Of a DNA stretch of 64,000 nucleotides, positions 37,355-46,218 are shown piece after piece. This DNA is from Mesorhizobium sp. B4-1-4. GTDB lineage: Bacteria > Pseudomonadota > Alphaproteobacteria > Rhizobiales > Rhizobiaceae. The stretch's first letter is position 1; every line of letters begins with the position of its first letter. The position numbers and the translations under genes are program-made. Location: the NCBI RefSeq assembly GCF_006439395.2, contig NZ_CP083950.1, positions 6,189,001 to 6,253,000 on the forward strand, in the 5' to 3' direction. The notes below the pieces were generated by a model that did not search any database, was not told where the DNA came from, and saw only the letters and a program-made list of their open reading frames with translations.

Positions 37355-38499
37355 TGAGCGCCTTTCCTACTGCACGGACCGCGATCGTCGGCGCGGCGAC
37401 GTTCGGTGAGGGCCACTGCCCAGGCTACACGCCCTATGACATGGCGGCCATCGCGGCGCGCGATGCTCTGGCTGAGGCAGGTCTGAGCTTTGCCGACGTG
37501 GATGGCGTTTTCGTCACCACCTCGACTGACACCTTCGGCGGCGGCACGACCTTCGCTCAATACTGCGGCATTCAGCCTAAAGTCGCCGACAACAGCCGCA
37601 CTGGAGGAAATGTCTTTGAGAGCTACGTCGAACGTGCGGCTTGGCTGCTTGATGCTGGGCTGATCGATTGCGCCCTGATCGCCTATGGCAGCAATCAGGG
37701 CTCGACTACTGGCAAGCTCGCCAAGACTTCGCAGCCCTTCCCGTATGAGGCGCCCTACGGTCCGCTCATGCCAATCTCGGCGTATGCGATGGCCGCCGCT
37801 CGCCATATGCACGAGTTCGGCACCACAAAGGAACAACTGGGGGAGGTCGCCATCGCGGCGCGGGCGTGGGCGCAGCTCAATCCGGCTGCGGCCATGCGTG
37901 ATCCTTTGACGATGGACGAGTACCTCGGATCGCGTATGATCAGTGACCCCTTCGCCAAGCTTGATTGCTGTCTCGTCACCGACGGCGCGGCGGCCGTGGT
38001 CATGACACGCGCCGACCGCGCCCGCGATCGCCCCAAGGTCCCTGTCTGGGTCCGGGGAGCCGCCAGCATGACCACACACTCGCACATATCGGCGATGCCG
38101 GACCTGTTGACGACTGCGCTGGCCGAATGCGGTCCACGCGCCCTCGCGCAGGCTGGCTTGAGCCCACGCGAGATTGACGTCGTGGAACTCTATGACGCCT
38201 TCACCATCAACACGATCCTGTTCCTGGAGGATCTCGGCTTTTGCCCCAAGGGCGAAGGGGGGCGCTTCGTGGCTGGTGGAGCGATCGCTCCAGGGGGCAG
38301 CCTGCCGGTGAACACCAATGGCGGCGGCCTTTCGTGTGTGCATCCAGGCATGTACGGGCTCTTCACCATCGTCGAGGCGGTGCGCCAATTGCGCGGCGAG
38401 TGCGGTGACCGCCAGGTAACCGACGCGCGCACCGCGATTGCCCAGGGCAATGGCGGTGTGCTCTCCAGCCAGGCAATCACTGTTTTAACACAAGATTGA
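37354..38499 (+). CDS. Thiolase-like protein lacking the nucleophilic cysteine (possible retro-aldolase)
   Basis: A 381-residue thiolase-fold protein. The N-terminal AIVGAATFGEGHCPGYTPYD and LSFADVDGVFVTTSTDTFGG, and the C-terminal NTNGGGLSCVHPGMYGLFTI (active-site loop), mark it as SCP-x/thiolase-like. At the position of the catalytic Cys the sequence is DNSRTGGNVFESYVERAAW, with no Cys. Relatives without this Cys cannot do normal thiolysis; the best-studied ones (Ltp2 type) are aldolases acting with a DUF35 partner, which here is encoded immediately upstream. It may therefore cleave a beta-hydroxyacyl-CoA. The C-terminal part is complete, so it looks intact. Confidence 0.82.
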   Translation: MSAFPTARTAIVGAATFGEGHCPGYTPYDMAAIAARDALAEAGLSFADVDGVFVTTSTDTFGGGTTFAQYCGIQPKVADNSRTGGNVFESYVERAAWLLDAGLIDCALIAYGSNQGSTTGKLAKTSQPFPYEAPYGPLMPISAYAMAAARHMHEFGTTKEQLGEVAIAARAWAQLNPAAAMRDPLTMDEYLGSRMISDPFAKLDCCLVTDGAAAVVMTRADRARDRPKVPVWVRGAASMTTHSHISAMPDLLTTALAECGPRALAQAGLSPREIDVVELYDAFTINTILFLEDLGFCPKGEGGRFVAGGAIAPGGSLPVNTNGGGLSCVHPGMYGLFTIVEAVRQLRGECGDRQVTDARTAIAQGNGGVLSSQAITVLTQD

Positions 38500-38649
38500 C
38501 CCACAACGCCAATGTGCAACTCACCGCGAGAACCGGGCGGCTTAGCTAATCGGCACTCAGGCCGATTTGTGAGGGCGACTTGCCACTTTGGAGTCGCTTG
38601 GGTACTGGCTAAGTCTTTGTCGGGAGGTAGCCGACCTCTTTGTCCAACC

Positions 38650-38845
38650 CTTCAGTATCATGCCGCCACCGATCGGCATGCAAGCCCAGGCCCGGCCGGA
38701 CCAAGTGGCTCTCGTTCACGGGGGAGCGGCGGCTCACCTATCCTATTGCAGTGGGGGTCTTAAGCTCGATCGAATATGCGGCGATCTTCTTGCGAGCAGT
38801 TCGGGCCGGTGTTGTGATCGCGCCACGAGCACCTCCTCAACGCTC
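38650..38845 (+). pseudogene. Acyl-CoA ligase N-terminal relic
   Basis: Two frames together read GMQAQARPDQVALVHG, then ERRLTYP, followed by LSSIEYAAIFLRAVRAGVVI. This matches the N-terminal region of AMP-forming acyl-CoA ligases (ARPD..A...G.R.LTY; NS.EY....G..RAG.V..P). It has an internal deletion and a frameshift. An intact ligase of the same superfamily starts about 90 bp downstream, so this may be an older copy that was replaced. Confidence 0.6.
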
Positions 38846-38935
38846 AAGTTGGTTATCGTGATCGATGACGGAAGATTTGCGTTCCAATTATCGAAGCTGA
38901 GATTCGCGCAGCACCGTTGAGATGAGGCAAGTACC

Positions 38936-40423
38936 TTGAACAGAATCCACGAACTTCTTTCGATTGGTAAGTCAGAACGTGCAGCGATATACGACCACGA
39001 TGGCACGCCATACACCTATGGGAAGTTGACAGCGCTTGTCGCCGAAGTTTCAGCTAAGTTGGCTGACTACGGTATTCGGGCGGGTGATCGTGTAATGGTC
39101 ATCAGCGAGAATTCTGTAACATTTCTAGTTGCGGTGTTAGCATTGAGCCGACTAGATGCGTGGGCATTACTTGTGAATGCCCGCCTGACTGAGCCGGAGG
39201 TTCAACGTCTCTCAGAAACCGCGGAAATCCGGTGTGTTGTCTTCACGCCGGAGGCGTCCCTAGACGCGCGCAATCACGCCGGTCGAATGGGGACGCGGTC
39301 ATTGGGGCGGTTGGCTTGCGGAGATCTATTGCTTTCCCCTTTGCGGCAGGCAAACCCGGAACCAATGGAAACTGGCCCCGGTCAGGTCGCCGTATTAATA
39401 TATACAAGTGGAACTGCCGGCGAGCCCAAAGGTGTTATGCTTACTCATGAGAATTTACTGTTTATGTGCCAAAATTCTGCTCGGTTACGCAGAATAACAC
39501 CGGAGGATACGCAACTGGCGCTTTTCCCGGGAACGCATATTGCCGGTTTTGGTTCAGTCTTCCTGCCAGCTTTGGCCAGCGGCTCGTCTGTGATTGCCAT
39601 GCCTCGTTTCGATGTCGACAAAGTGCTGCGTCACATTGTCAAAGATGTAACGCTCCTTCCTGGGGTCCCCCAGGTCTTTTCGGCACTGCTGAGCCGGCTC
39701 AAAGAGCTAGGAATCGATCGGGTCACCCATAGTCTGCGGTGGATGAGTGCCGGTGGTGCACCGTTGGACCTGGAGCTCAAGCGGCAAGTGGAGCTAGTTT
39801 TTGGGCTCCCATTACACAACGGCTACGGACAAACCGAGGCCTCTCCTGGCATTGCTGGTACACGGATGGATAGCCCGAGGAGAGACGCTTCAGTGGGGCT
39901 AGCTTATCCCGGGGTGGAGGTATGTATCCATGCGCCCAATGAACACGGCGTGGGCGAGCTTTGGGCCCGAGGCCCGAACGTTATGAAGGGCTACTATCGC
40001 AATCCCGAAGCAACCAGGGCGGCCCTCACAGAAGATGGATACCTGCGCACCGGCGATCTTGCCAGACAAGACGCCGATGGGGCGATCCACATCGTGGGTA
40101 GGATGAAAGAAATGATCATAAAGTCCGGCTTTAACGTGTATCCGTTGGAGATTGAAGCAGTTCTAAACAAGCACCACTTGGTTGCATATAGCGCCGTAGT
40201 CGGTTTGAAGCGAGATGGCGACGAAGAGATAGTCGCATTCGTGAAGATGCAGGGCCAAGCGGCGGAGGCCGAATTGCTCAGTTGGATGCGCGAAAGATTG
40301 GCGCCTTACAAGATACCGAAACGTTTGATCATAACCGATGCGTTCCCACAGACCGCTTCTGGAAAGATCTTGAAGAGCAAACTCATTGAGATCTTTCGGG
40401 AGGAATTAGATGTCGGTCAGTAA
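38936..40423 (+). CDS. AMP-dependent acyl-CoA ligase (class I adenylate-forming)
   Basis: A 495-residue ligase that activates a carboxylic acid with ATP and then CoA. The P-loop-like motif is VLIYTSGTAGEPKGVMLTHE (about residues 155-174), the acyl-pocket motif NGYGQTEASPG (about 301), the hinge YLRTGDLARQDADGAIHIVG (about 380), and the C-terminal catalytic Lys lies in TASGKILKSKL. The start is TTG 38936 with GAGG 8 bp upstream; the next in-frame starts would cut into the domain. It follows the thiolase-like pair and precedes, beyond an IS256 element, two acyl-CoA dehydrogenases. The acid substrate is unknown. Confidence 0.88.
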   Translation: MNRIHELLSIGKSERAAIYDHDGTPYTYGKLTALVAEVSAKLADYGIRAGDRVMVISENSVTFLVAVLALSRLDAWALLVNARLTEPEVQRLSETAEIRCVVFTPEASLDARNHAGRMGTRSLGRLACGDLLLSPLRQANPEPMETGPGQVAVLIYTSGTAGEPKGVMLTHENLLFMCQNSARLRRITPEDTQLALFPGTHIAGFGSVFLPALASGSSVIAMPRFDVDKVLRHIVKDVTLLPGVPQVFSALLSRLKELGIDRVTHSLRWMSAGGAPLDLELKRQVELVFGLPLHNGYGQTEASPGIAGTRMDSPRRDASVGLAYPGVEVCIHAPNEHGVGELWARGPNVMKGYYRNPEATRAALTEDGYLRTGDLARQDADGAIHIVGRMKEMIIKSGFNVYPLEIEAVLNKHHLVAYSAVVGLKRDGDEEIVAFVKMQGQAAEAELLSWMRERLAPYKIPKRLIITDAFPQTASGKILKSKLIEIFREELDVGQ

Positions 40424-40587
40424 AACCGTACTCATCGGTAAGAAAAGTAATTAGCAAACGCCTTCACAATTCGCAACTAACGCCCGCCAGGGCTGCCGAC
40501 ACCGTACGCCAATGCTGCCGATAGCAAAAGCAAGGGTTAAGGGTCAACACAATGAAGGATCCCGAAAATACAGCGATCGCGTCTCAG

Positions 40588-41989
40588 GAGGTGGTGTAGC
40601 TGACGGCGCTGGTCGCCGCGCTCTCCGGCAGGAAGCCGGGTTGATCAGCGCGCCACGGCTGGCAGGCTGATGAGGGGATCATCGCTCATCTGGCTGATGG
40701 TCTCAAGGGTCATGTATCGGGCCCGCTGCACCGCCCATTCATCGTTCTGCTCGAGCAGCAGCGCGCCGACGAGGCGGACGATGGCGTTGTCGTTCGGGAA
40801 GATGCCGACCACGTCGGTTCGGCGCTTGATCTCGCCGTTGAGACGCTCGATCGGATTCGTGCTGTGAAGCTTGGCCCGATGCTCCTTGGGGAAGGTCATG
40901 TAGGCCAGCACGTCAGGTTCGGCGTCGTCCATGATGGTGGCGAGCTTGGGCACCTTCGGCCGGATCTGATCGGCGACGGCGCGCCATTGCGTGCTTGCGG
41001 CCTCCGGCGTCTCCTGGGCAAAGGCGGTGGCGATGAAGGCCGAGACGACGCGGCGGCCGCTCTTGCCGGCGTGCGCCAGCACGTTCCTCATGAAGTGGAC
41101 CCGGCAGCGCTGCCATGTGGCTGAGAGCACCTTGGTCACGGCGGCCTTCAGACCCTCATGGGCATCGGAGACGACCAGCTTGACCCCGCGCAGCCCGCGG
41201 CGCGTCAGCTTGCGCAGGAACTCCGTCCAGATCGGCTCGGCCTCCGAGGTGCCGACCTCCATGCCGAGAACTTCGCGGCGGCCGTCTGCGTTGACGCCGA
41301 CGGCGATGATGACGGCGACCGAGACGATGCGGCCGCCGCGGCGCACCTTCAGGTAGTGGCATCGATCCAGATGTAGGGCCAATCGCCCTCAATCGGCCGC
41401 TCGAGGAAGGCCTTCACCTTGCCGTCGATCTCCTCGCACAGCCGGCTGACCTGGCTCTTGGAAATACCGCTCATGCCCATGGCCTTGACCAGGTCGTCGA
41501 CCGAGCGCGTCGAGATGCCCTGCACGTAGGCCTCCTGGATGACCGCGGTGAGTGCCTTCTCGGCCATGCGGCGCGGCTCCAGGAAGCTCGGGAAGTAGGA
41601 GCCCTTCCTGAGCTTGGGGATGCGCAGCTCGACCGTGCCGGCCCGCGTCTCCCAATCCCTGTCGCGATAGCCGTTGCGCTGCGCCGTCCGCAGCGGGGTC
41701 TTCTCGCCATAGCCGGCGCCAGTGGCGGCGCCGACCTCCATCTCCATCAGCCGCTCGGCGGCAAAGCCGATCATGTCGCGCAGGAGATCGGCATCGGGGG
41801 TCTTCTCCACGAGCGCGCGCAGGTTCATCATGTCGTCGGTCATCGATCGTTCCTTCGAATCAGGTTGGTGTTCAGCAACCCGACCCTAACGGAAGAACAT
41901 CGATGACCACCGCTGTGCCGCTCGCTCGCTACGACGCTGTTGAGGGCGCGCTCGCGAGCGGCTTCGCTGCCGCCGAGCTACACCACCTC
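40588..41989 (-). mobile_element. IS256-family insertion sequence
   Basis: About 1.4 kb bounded by GAGGTGGTGTAGCT at 40588-40601 and its inverted copy at 41976-41989, containing a single minus-strand IS256-type transposase gene. No target-site duplication is apparent in the flanks. It splits the acyl-CoA module, lying between the AMP ligase and the first acyl-CoA dehydrogenase, and may exert polarity on the latter. Confidence 0.8.
40645..41843 (-). pseudogene. IS256-family transposase, frameshifted
   Basis: The N-terminal part (41349-41843) reads LRDMIGFAAERLMEMEVGAA and IPKLRKGSYFPSFLEPRRMA, ending WIDATT. The C-terminal part (40645-41355) continues YLKVRRGGRIVSVAVIIAVG, then LVVSDAHEGLKAAV, with HSTNPIERLNGEIKRRTDVV carrying the last acidic residue. 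Joining the frames at WIDATYLKVRRGG by adding one base near 41355 restores a full-length enzyme of about 400 residues. The copy is therefore inactive, or the sequence has one missing base. Confidence 0.82.
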
Positions 41990-42039
41990 AAGGGACACGA
42001 CCAATACAGCGGTTCGGGCCCGCGTCAAGGATGAAAAGC

Positions 42040-43224
42040 ATGGATCTTGAATTCACTGATGAGGAACGCGCCTTCCGCGAGGAGGTGCGCCAATTCTTGA
42101 AAGATCGCTTGCCGGCAGATATTTCCCGAAAGGTGGTGGCCGGCGAAGAACTTGAGAAGTACGATTTCCAGCGATGGCAGGCAATACTTAACGAAAGAGG
42201 CTGGCTTGCCGCGAATTGGCCGAAGGCCTACGGAGGACCCGGGTGGACGGTTGTCGAACGGCATATCATGGACGAAGAATGTGCTATGCACGGCGCGCCG
42301 CGGGTAGCAGGGTTCGGTCTGAATATGCTGGGTCCGGTGGTCATGAAGTTTGGGACTGAGCAACAAAAGCGAGACATCCTACCCCGGATCCTGGACGGTC
42401 GCGATTGGTGGTGCCAAGGCTTCTCCGAACCAGGCGCCGGCTCGGATCTCGCCAGCCTTAGGACAAGGGCCGCGCGTGACGGCGACGACTATGTCCTCGA
42501 TGGCCAGAAGACTTGGACGACGCTTGGTCAATATGCAAACAGGATTTTTTGCCTTGTGCGTACATCGAGCGAAGGCAAGCCGCAGGAAGGCATCACCTTC
42601 CTGCTTGTCGATCTCGATACGCCGGGTGTCGAGATGCGTCCGATCCGGCTCATCGACGGCGGGTATGAAGTCAACCAGGTATTCTTCACCAATGCGCGCG
42701 TGCCCGTCACTAACTTGGTCGGCGAGGAAAACCGGGGCTGGACCATCGCGAAATACCTGTTGACCCACGAGCGTACGAATATCGCTGGGGTGGGCTTCTC
42801 TACGATGGATCTGGCGCGCTTTCGCAGTCTGTCGCGGCAGATTGCCCGCGACGGCCTGAAGCTAGCCGATCACCCTGTCTACGCCGCGCGGGCGGCCGAA
42901 ATCGAGGTAGATCTGGAAGCGCTGCGTATCACCAATTTGCGGATGCTTGCGGATGCTCGGGACGGAGCGGCGGGCGGCGTGGAAAGCTCGCTTTTGAAGT
43001 TAAAGGGCACGCAAATCCGCCAAGCGTTGCAGGACCTCTATCGTTCGGCGCTTGGCCCGCAAGCGGCGCCGCTCGCCCAGAATCGAACGGAAAAAGGGTT
43101 GACCATCCCGGCCGAATCCGCGCGCGCCGCAGCCGTCTACTTCAATCACCGTAAGCTCTCGATCTTTGGCGGCTCTAACGAGATCCAGCGTAACATCGTT
43201 GCTAAAGATTTGTTTCGGGAGTAA
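42040..43224 (+). CDS. Acyl-CoA dehydrogenase (subunit 1 of a probable pair)
   Basis: A 394-residue flavoenzyme. The N-terminal domain begins MDLEFTDEERAFREEVRQFL, the middle domain has WCQGFSEPGAGSDLASLRTR and DYVLDGQKTWTT (flavin and substrate contacts), and the C-terminal helix ends LSIFGGSNEIQRNIVAKDLF (FAD pyrophosphate binding). ATG 42040 has AAGGA about 9 bp upstream and is preferred to ATG 42031. A second, smaller dehydrogenase starts 6 bp after the stop; such adjacent pairs often form alpha2-beta2 enzymes for bulky side chains. It would oxidise an acyl-CoA to an enoyl-CoA and pass electrons to ETF. Confidence 0.87.
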   Translation: MDLEFTDEERAFREEVRQFLKDRLPADISRKVVAGEELEKYDFQRWQAILNERGWLAANWPKAYGGPGWTVVERHIMDEECAMHGAPRVAGFGLNMLGPVVMKFGTEQQKRDILPRILDGRDWWCQGFSEPGAGSDLASLRTRAARDGDDYVLDGQKTWTTLGQYANRIFCLVRTSSEGKPQEGITFLLVDLDTPGVEMRPIRLIDGGYEVNQVFFTNARVPVTNLVGEENRGWTIAKYLLTHERTNIAGVGFSTMDLARFRSLSRQIARDGLKLADHPVYAARAAEIEVDLEALRITNLRMLADARDGAAGGVESSLLKLKGTQIRQALQDLYRSALGPQAAPLAQNRTEKGLTIPAESARAAAVYFNHRKLSIFGGSNEIQRNIVAKDLFRE

Positions 43225-43230
43225 CAAACT

Positions 43231-44322
43231 ATGGACTTCAATCTTTCCGTAGAACATCAGTTGCTATCAAGTTCGCTGCGTCGTTATCTGGCTGACAATT
43301 ATCATGTCGACACACGCAACGGCTGCGCCTACGAGGTCCCCTACCATTCGCCCGAGGCTTGGTCTGGGCTGGTGAAGATAGGCTTGATCGGCGCCTTTCT
43401 TCCGGAGGATCAGGGCGGGTTTGGCGGCGGCGCCGAGGACGTGGCGGTGATCTTCGAGGAACTGGGGCGAGGTCTTTGTGCCGAGCCAGTGTTAGGGGCC
43501 TTATTGGGTCTACGGCTGCTCGCCGCCTGCGGGCGCAGCGACCTGAGCGAGGCGGTGATTGCCGGTAATGCGCGCGTCGCGCTCGCTGTTTATGAGCCGC
43601 ATGTCGTCTGCGATCTTAACAGTATAGAGGCGAGTGCCAATCGTGTCGGCGAGACATGGCATCTGCGCGGGCGTAAATCGGCTGTCTATGGAGCCCCCGG
43701 CGCCGACCACGTGCTGGTCGCTGCGCGGATTGAACGAAGCATCGGTCTCTTCCTGGTCGAGAAGCCCGCACTCATTGCTGCGGCGATGGTCGATGGCGGC
43801 GGGATCGCGGATATCGTCATGGACGATCTGCCAGCGGAATTGCTCTCTTGCAATTGTGCATCGGCGATCGGGGACGCGCTGGATCTTGGCCGCATCGCGC
43901 TTTGTGCCGAGGCTGTCGGCGCGGCGGGACGTCTCATCGACCTCACCATCGACTATCTCAAGCAGCGAAAGCAGTTCGGGCGTGTGCTCTCCAGCTTCCA
44001 GGCGCTCCAGCACCGTGTTGTCGATATGACCGTCGAACTGGAGCAATGCCGTTCGATAACGATAGCGGCGGTTGCATCCTATGGCGCGCCAGATCAGGCT
44101 CGCCTCGCGTCGATGGCCAAAAACCTCATCGGACGCATGGGCACCAAAATCGCTGAGGAGGCGATTCAGCTGCATGGCGGTATCGGCATGACTTGGGAGT
44201 ACCCCGGATCGCACTATGCCAAACGACTGGTGATGATCGATCATCAGCTCGGCGACCGCAACGACCATCTGCTTCGCCTGATGGGCCTGAACAGCGCGAC
44301 CTCGCAGGCAGAAGTGGTGTAA
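43231..44322 (+). CDS. Acyl-CoA dehydrogenase (subunit 2 of a probable pair)
   Basis: A 363-residue acyl-CoA dehydrogenase-fold protein. It begins MDFNLSVEHQLLSSSLRRYL and has GLIGAFLPEDQGGFGGGAED, DYLKQRKQFGRVLSSFQALQ and EAIQLHGGIGMTWEY. It lacks the GxSNEIQ motif of its neighbour, and its middle domain is shorter, with NRVGETWHLRGRKSAVYGAP but no classical flavin Ser/Thr pair. This asymmetry is typical of the second subunit in heteromeric dehydrogenases (FadE28-FadE29/ChsE type). The gene is 6 bp after subunit 1, so the two are co-translated. Confidence 0.85.
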   Translation: MDFNLSVEHQLLSSSLRRYLADNYHVDTRNGCAYEVPYHSPEAWSGLVKIGLIGAFLPEDQGGFGGGAEDVAVIFEELGRGLCAEPVLGALLGLRLLAACGRSDLSEAVIAGNARVALAVYEPHVVCDLNSIEASANRVGETWHLRGRKSAVYGAPGADHVLVAARIERSIGLFLVEKPALIAAAMVDGGGIADIVMDDLPAELLSCNCASAIGDALDLGRIALCAEAVGAAGRLIDLTIDYLKQRKQFGRVLSSFQALQHRVVDMTVELEQCRSITIAAVASYGAPDQARLASMAKNLIGRMGTKIAEEAIQLHGGIGMTWEYPGSHYAKRLVMIDHQLGDRNDHLLRLMGLNSATSQAEVV

Positions 44323-44589
44323 CGACTGAACACCTTTCCAATCACGGTAGGTGGCACCCTGCGGCCAGCTACTCCGGCGCGCGATCTCGTAGGGTCGCGT
44401 TCATGCCTGGTCGACGAGGGGACCGATCGTGTTCGCTCGACCGGTCCCAGCACCTCAACCGGCTGGAGTTCCTGCAGGCCTGCAGGTCGACTTCGTCTCG
44501 ATGTTGCTGGATAACGGCTGCGGTGAAGCAGTGCGTGACTTTATTGGCAAAAATCAATTGATTCTGAAGTTCTGATAACGGCTACTCGT

Positions 44590-45130
44590 TGAAGTCCCAC
44601 CAGAACGTGTCGGTTTTCGGCTGGAGTTGGGGGCAGGAACCAAGCAAGCCGGAGGGCCAGAACCGTGAGGATCGGGCGCAGATTGTGGCCCCGGCCCCAG
44701 CAGCGCGTTGATCGCGTTGCCAGAATGGCCGAAGGAAAAATTCCGGCCCCGTCGGCCGCCCGTCTTGATGTGATGGTGTTTTCCGCTGGCCAATTGTCGT
44801 TTCAGTCCCGGCCATGGTGGCGGTCAGCCCGGGTTTACGGCCGGCGATTATCACCGATCCCGAACCAGCGCTGGCGGTCAGCACCAGCACTTCCCGTTGG
44901 TTGCCGCGATTCCGACCCTGCAGCCGAATTGGTAAGGGGTGCAGGCTTTGCCTTTCGAGATGCAAACCACGTCGGCACGTGCAGCGAATAGAGCTTATTC
45001 TTGTCCTTCGGCAACCGTCCGAACGGCCGTTCGACGAGGCCGAGCAGTCGGGCGGACCTTGGGTTCGGCATTGCCAGCGATTCCTACGGCCGTTGTCGGG
45101 GAAACTGGCTGAGATAGGTGCGCGGTTTCT
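44590..45130 (-). pseudogene. IS5-superfamily transposase relic
   Basis: The minus strand in mixed frames reads LPKDKNKLYSLHVP, VVCISKGKACTPYQFGCRVG, NTITSRRAADGAGIFPSA and a tail with GNAINALLG. These match the second half of an IS5-superfamily transposase (KLYSLHAPEVECI.KGKA..PYEFG..., then GD.INALL...G.N). At least four frameshifts are present, and no ends were found. Flanking bases 44323-44589 and 45131-45372 hold nothing recognisable beyond a short 7-bp hairpin at 44419-44448. Confidence 0.65.
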
Positions 45131-45372
45131 TGACCTCGCGACACATCCGGCGGAACTGCCGAGCGTGGAGCTTGGAAGTAACGCTCCCGCCCGCACCGGG
45201 GCGGCCTTAGTCTTAGCTTGCTGGCATCAAATCACGCGTCTTTTGGTGCGGTCGTTTCAGTATGGGACGCATTTTGGCGTAAATCCCCCTCGGCGAAGCC
45301 CTATTTCTCCAGAAATAATAAAAGACGTTGGGGATCGCACCCGTACCGCAACGAAATTGCTCGGAGAATTGG

Positions 45373-46080
45373 ATGGCAACGCAGGCTTTACGATCTCTTG
45401 GAATTCTGAACCTCGAACGGGGAGTTCTGCCCGGCGCCACGCCGCCAAAGCCAAGGCCGGGTTCCTTGTTGAATCCAGCTACCTTCGACTTCCCCGTTAT
45501 TGTTGAAACTGTCGAGGGGGCTTGGGCGGATAGAGTCGTCCGCGGCGATCCGACGCTCGAGTCAGCCTGCATCGTAGCCGCTCGACGCTTAGTCGAGCGA
45601 GGCGCTGTCGCGATAAGCTCGAATTGCGGCTTCTTCATTCGACATCAGGCAGCGGTGGCGGGGTCTGTCAATGTACCTGTGGCGTTGTCGAGCCTGCTGC
45701 TTATCCCATTGTTGCTTCGCCAACTGCCACCACTCGCGAAGCTTGCAGTGCTGACCATTGACTCGACGAATTGCAGCAAAGATCTGTTTGCAGTCGATAA
45801 TCCGGCGGATCTGGAGAGAATTGTGATTGGCGGGATCGAGAATGGGACATTCTGGAAAAATGAAATGATGCGTCCACCGCCGCCGACAGATCTTTCCGAC
45901 ATCGAGGCAGATGTCACCGCCTGTATCAAGCGACTGTGCTCTGCGCATCCGGAAATTGCGTTGATCCTATTTGAATGCACCGGCTTCCCCCTTATTGCGC
46001 CGGCGATCCGGCGCGCTGTAGGCCTACCTGTGTATGACATCACAACGTTAAGCGGGGCGACAGTAGCGTCGGTCAAGTGA
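45373..46080 (+). CDS. Asp/Glu racemase-superfamily protein (paralogue)
   Basis: A 235-residue protein closely similar to the one at 32179. It shares a start of ALRSLGILNLERG, VEGAWADRVVRGDPTLESAC, GAVAISSNCGFFIRHQAAVA with the first active-site Cys, and LILFECTGFPLIAPAIRRAV with the second. ATG 45373 has GGAGA about 5 bp upstream. It precedes a threonine-aldolase-like gene and an M24 hydrolase. A racemase-like protein, a PLP lyase and a DoeA-like hydrolase in a row recall ectoine utilisation clusters. The direct reaction is unknown. Confidence 0.75.
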   Translation: MATQALRSLGILNLERGVLPGATPPKPRPGSLLNPATFDFPVIVETVEGAWADRVVRGDPTLESACIVAARRLVERGAVAISSNCGFFIRHQAAVAGSVNVPVALSSLLLIPLLLRQLPPLAKLAVLTIDSTNCSKDLFAVDNPADLERIVIGGIENGTFWKNEMMRPPPPTDLSDIEADVTACIKRLCSAHPEIALILFECTGFPLIAPAIRRAVGLPVYDITTLSGATVASVK

Positions 46081-46218
46081 GTGCGCCCAACCATTTAGCG
46101 ACCCAAGGGCAAGAGAGGTAGACCCTATTAATATCCGGGTATCCTTTGCGCGGATTTTGCAGCGCCAGTAGACGTATTTACCTCCTATAAATTCCCAAAC
46201 TTACTTTTGGAGGGGAGA

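Noticed and set aside
44419..44448. Hairpin GGGACCG/CGGTCCC as a terminator after the acyl-CoA dehydrogenases
   Set aside because: Only a 7-bp stem with a 16-nt loop and no T-tract; chance occurrence in GC-rich DNA is likely.
44814..45506. 230-codon plus-strand ORF over the IS5 relic and the start of the racemase-like gene
   Set aside because: The protein has no motif; the region is better explained by the decayed transposase on the other strand.
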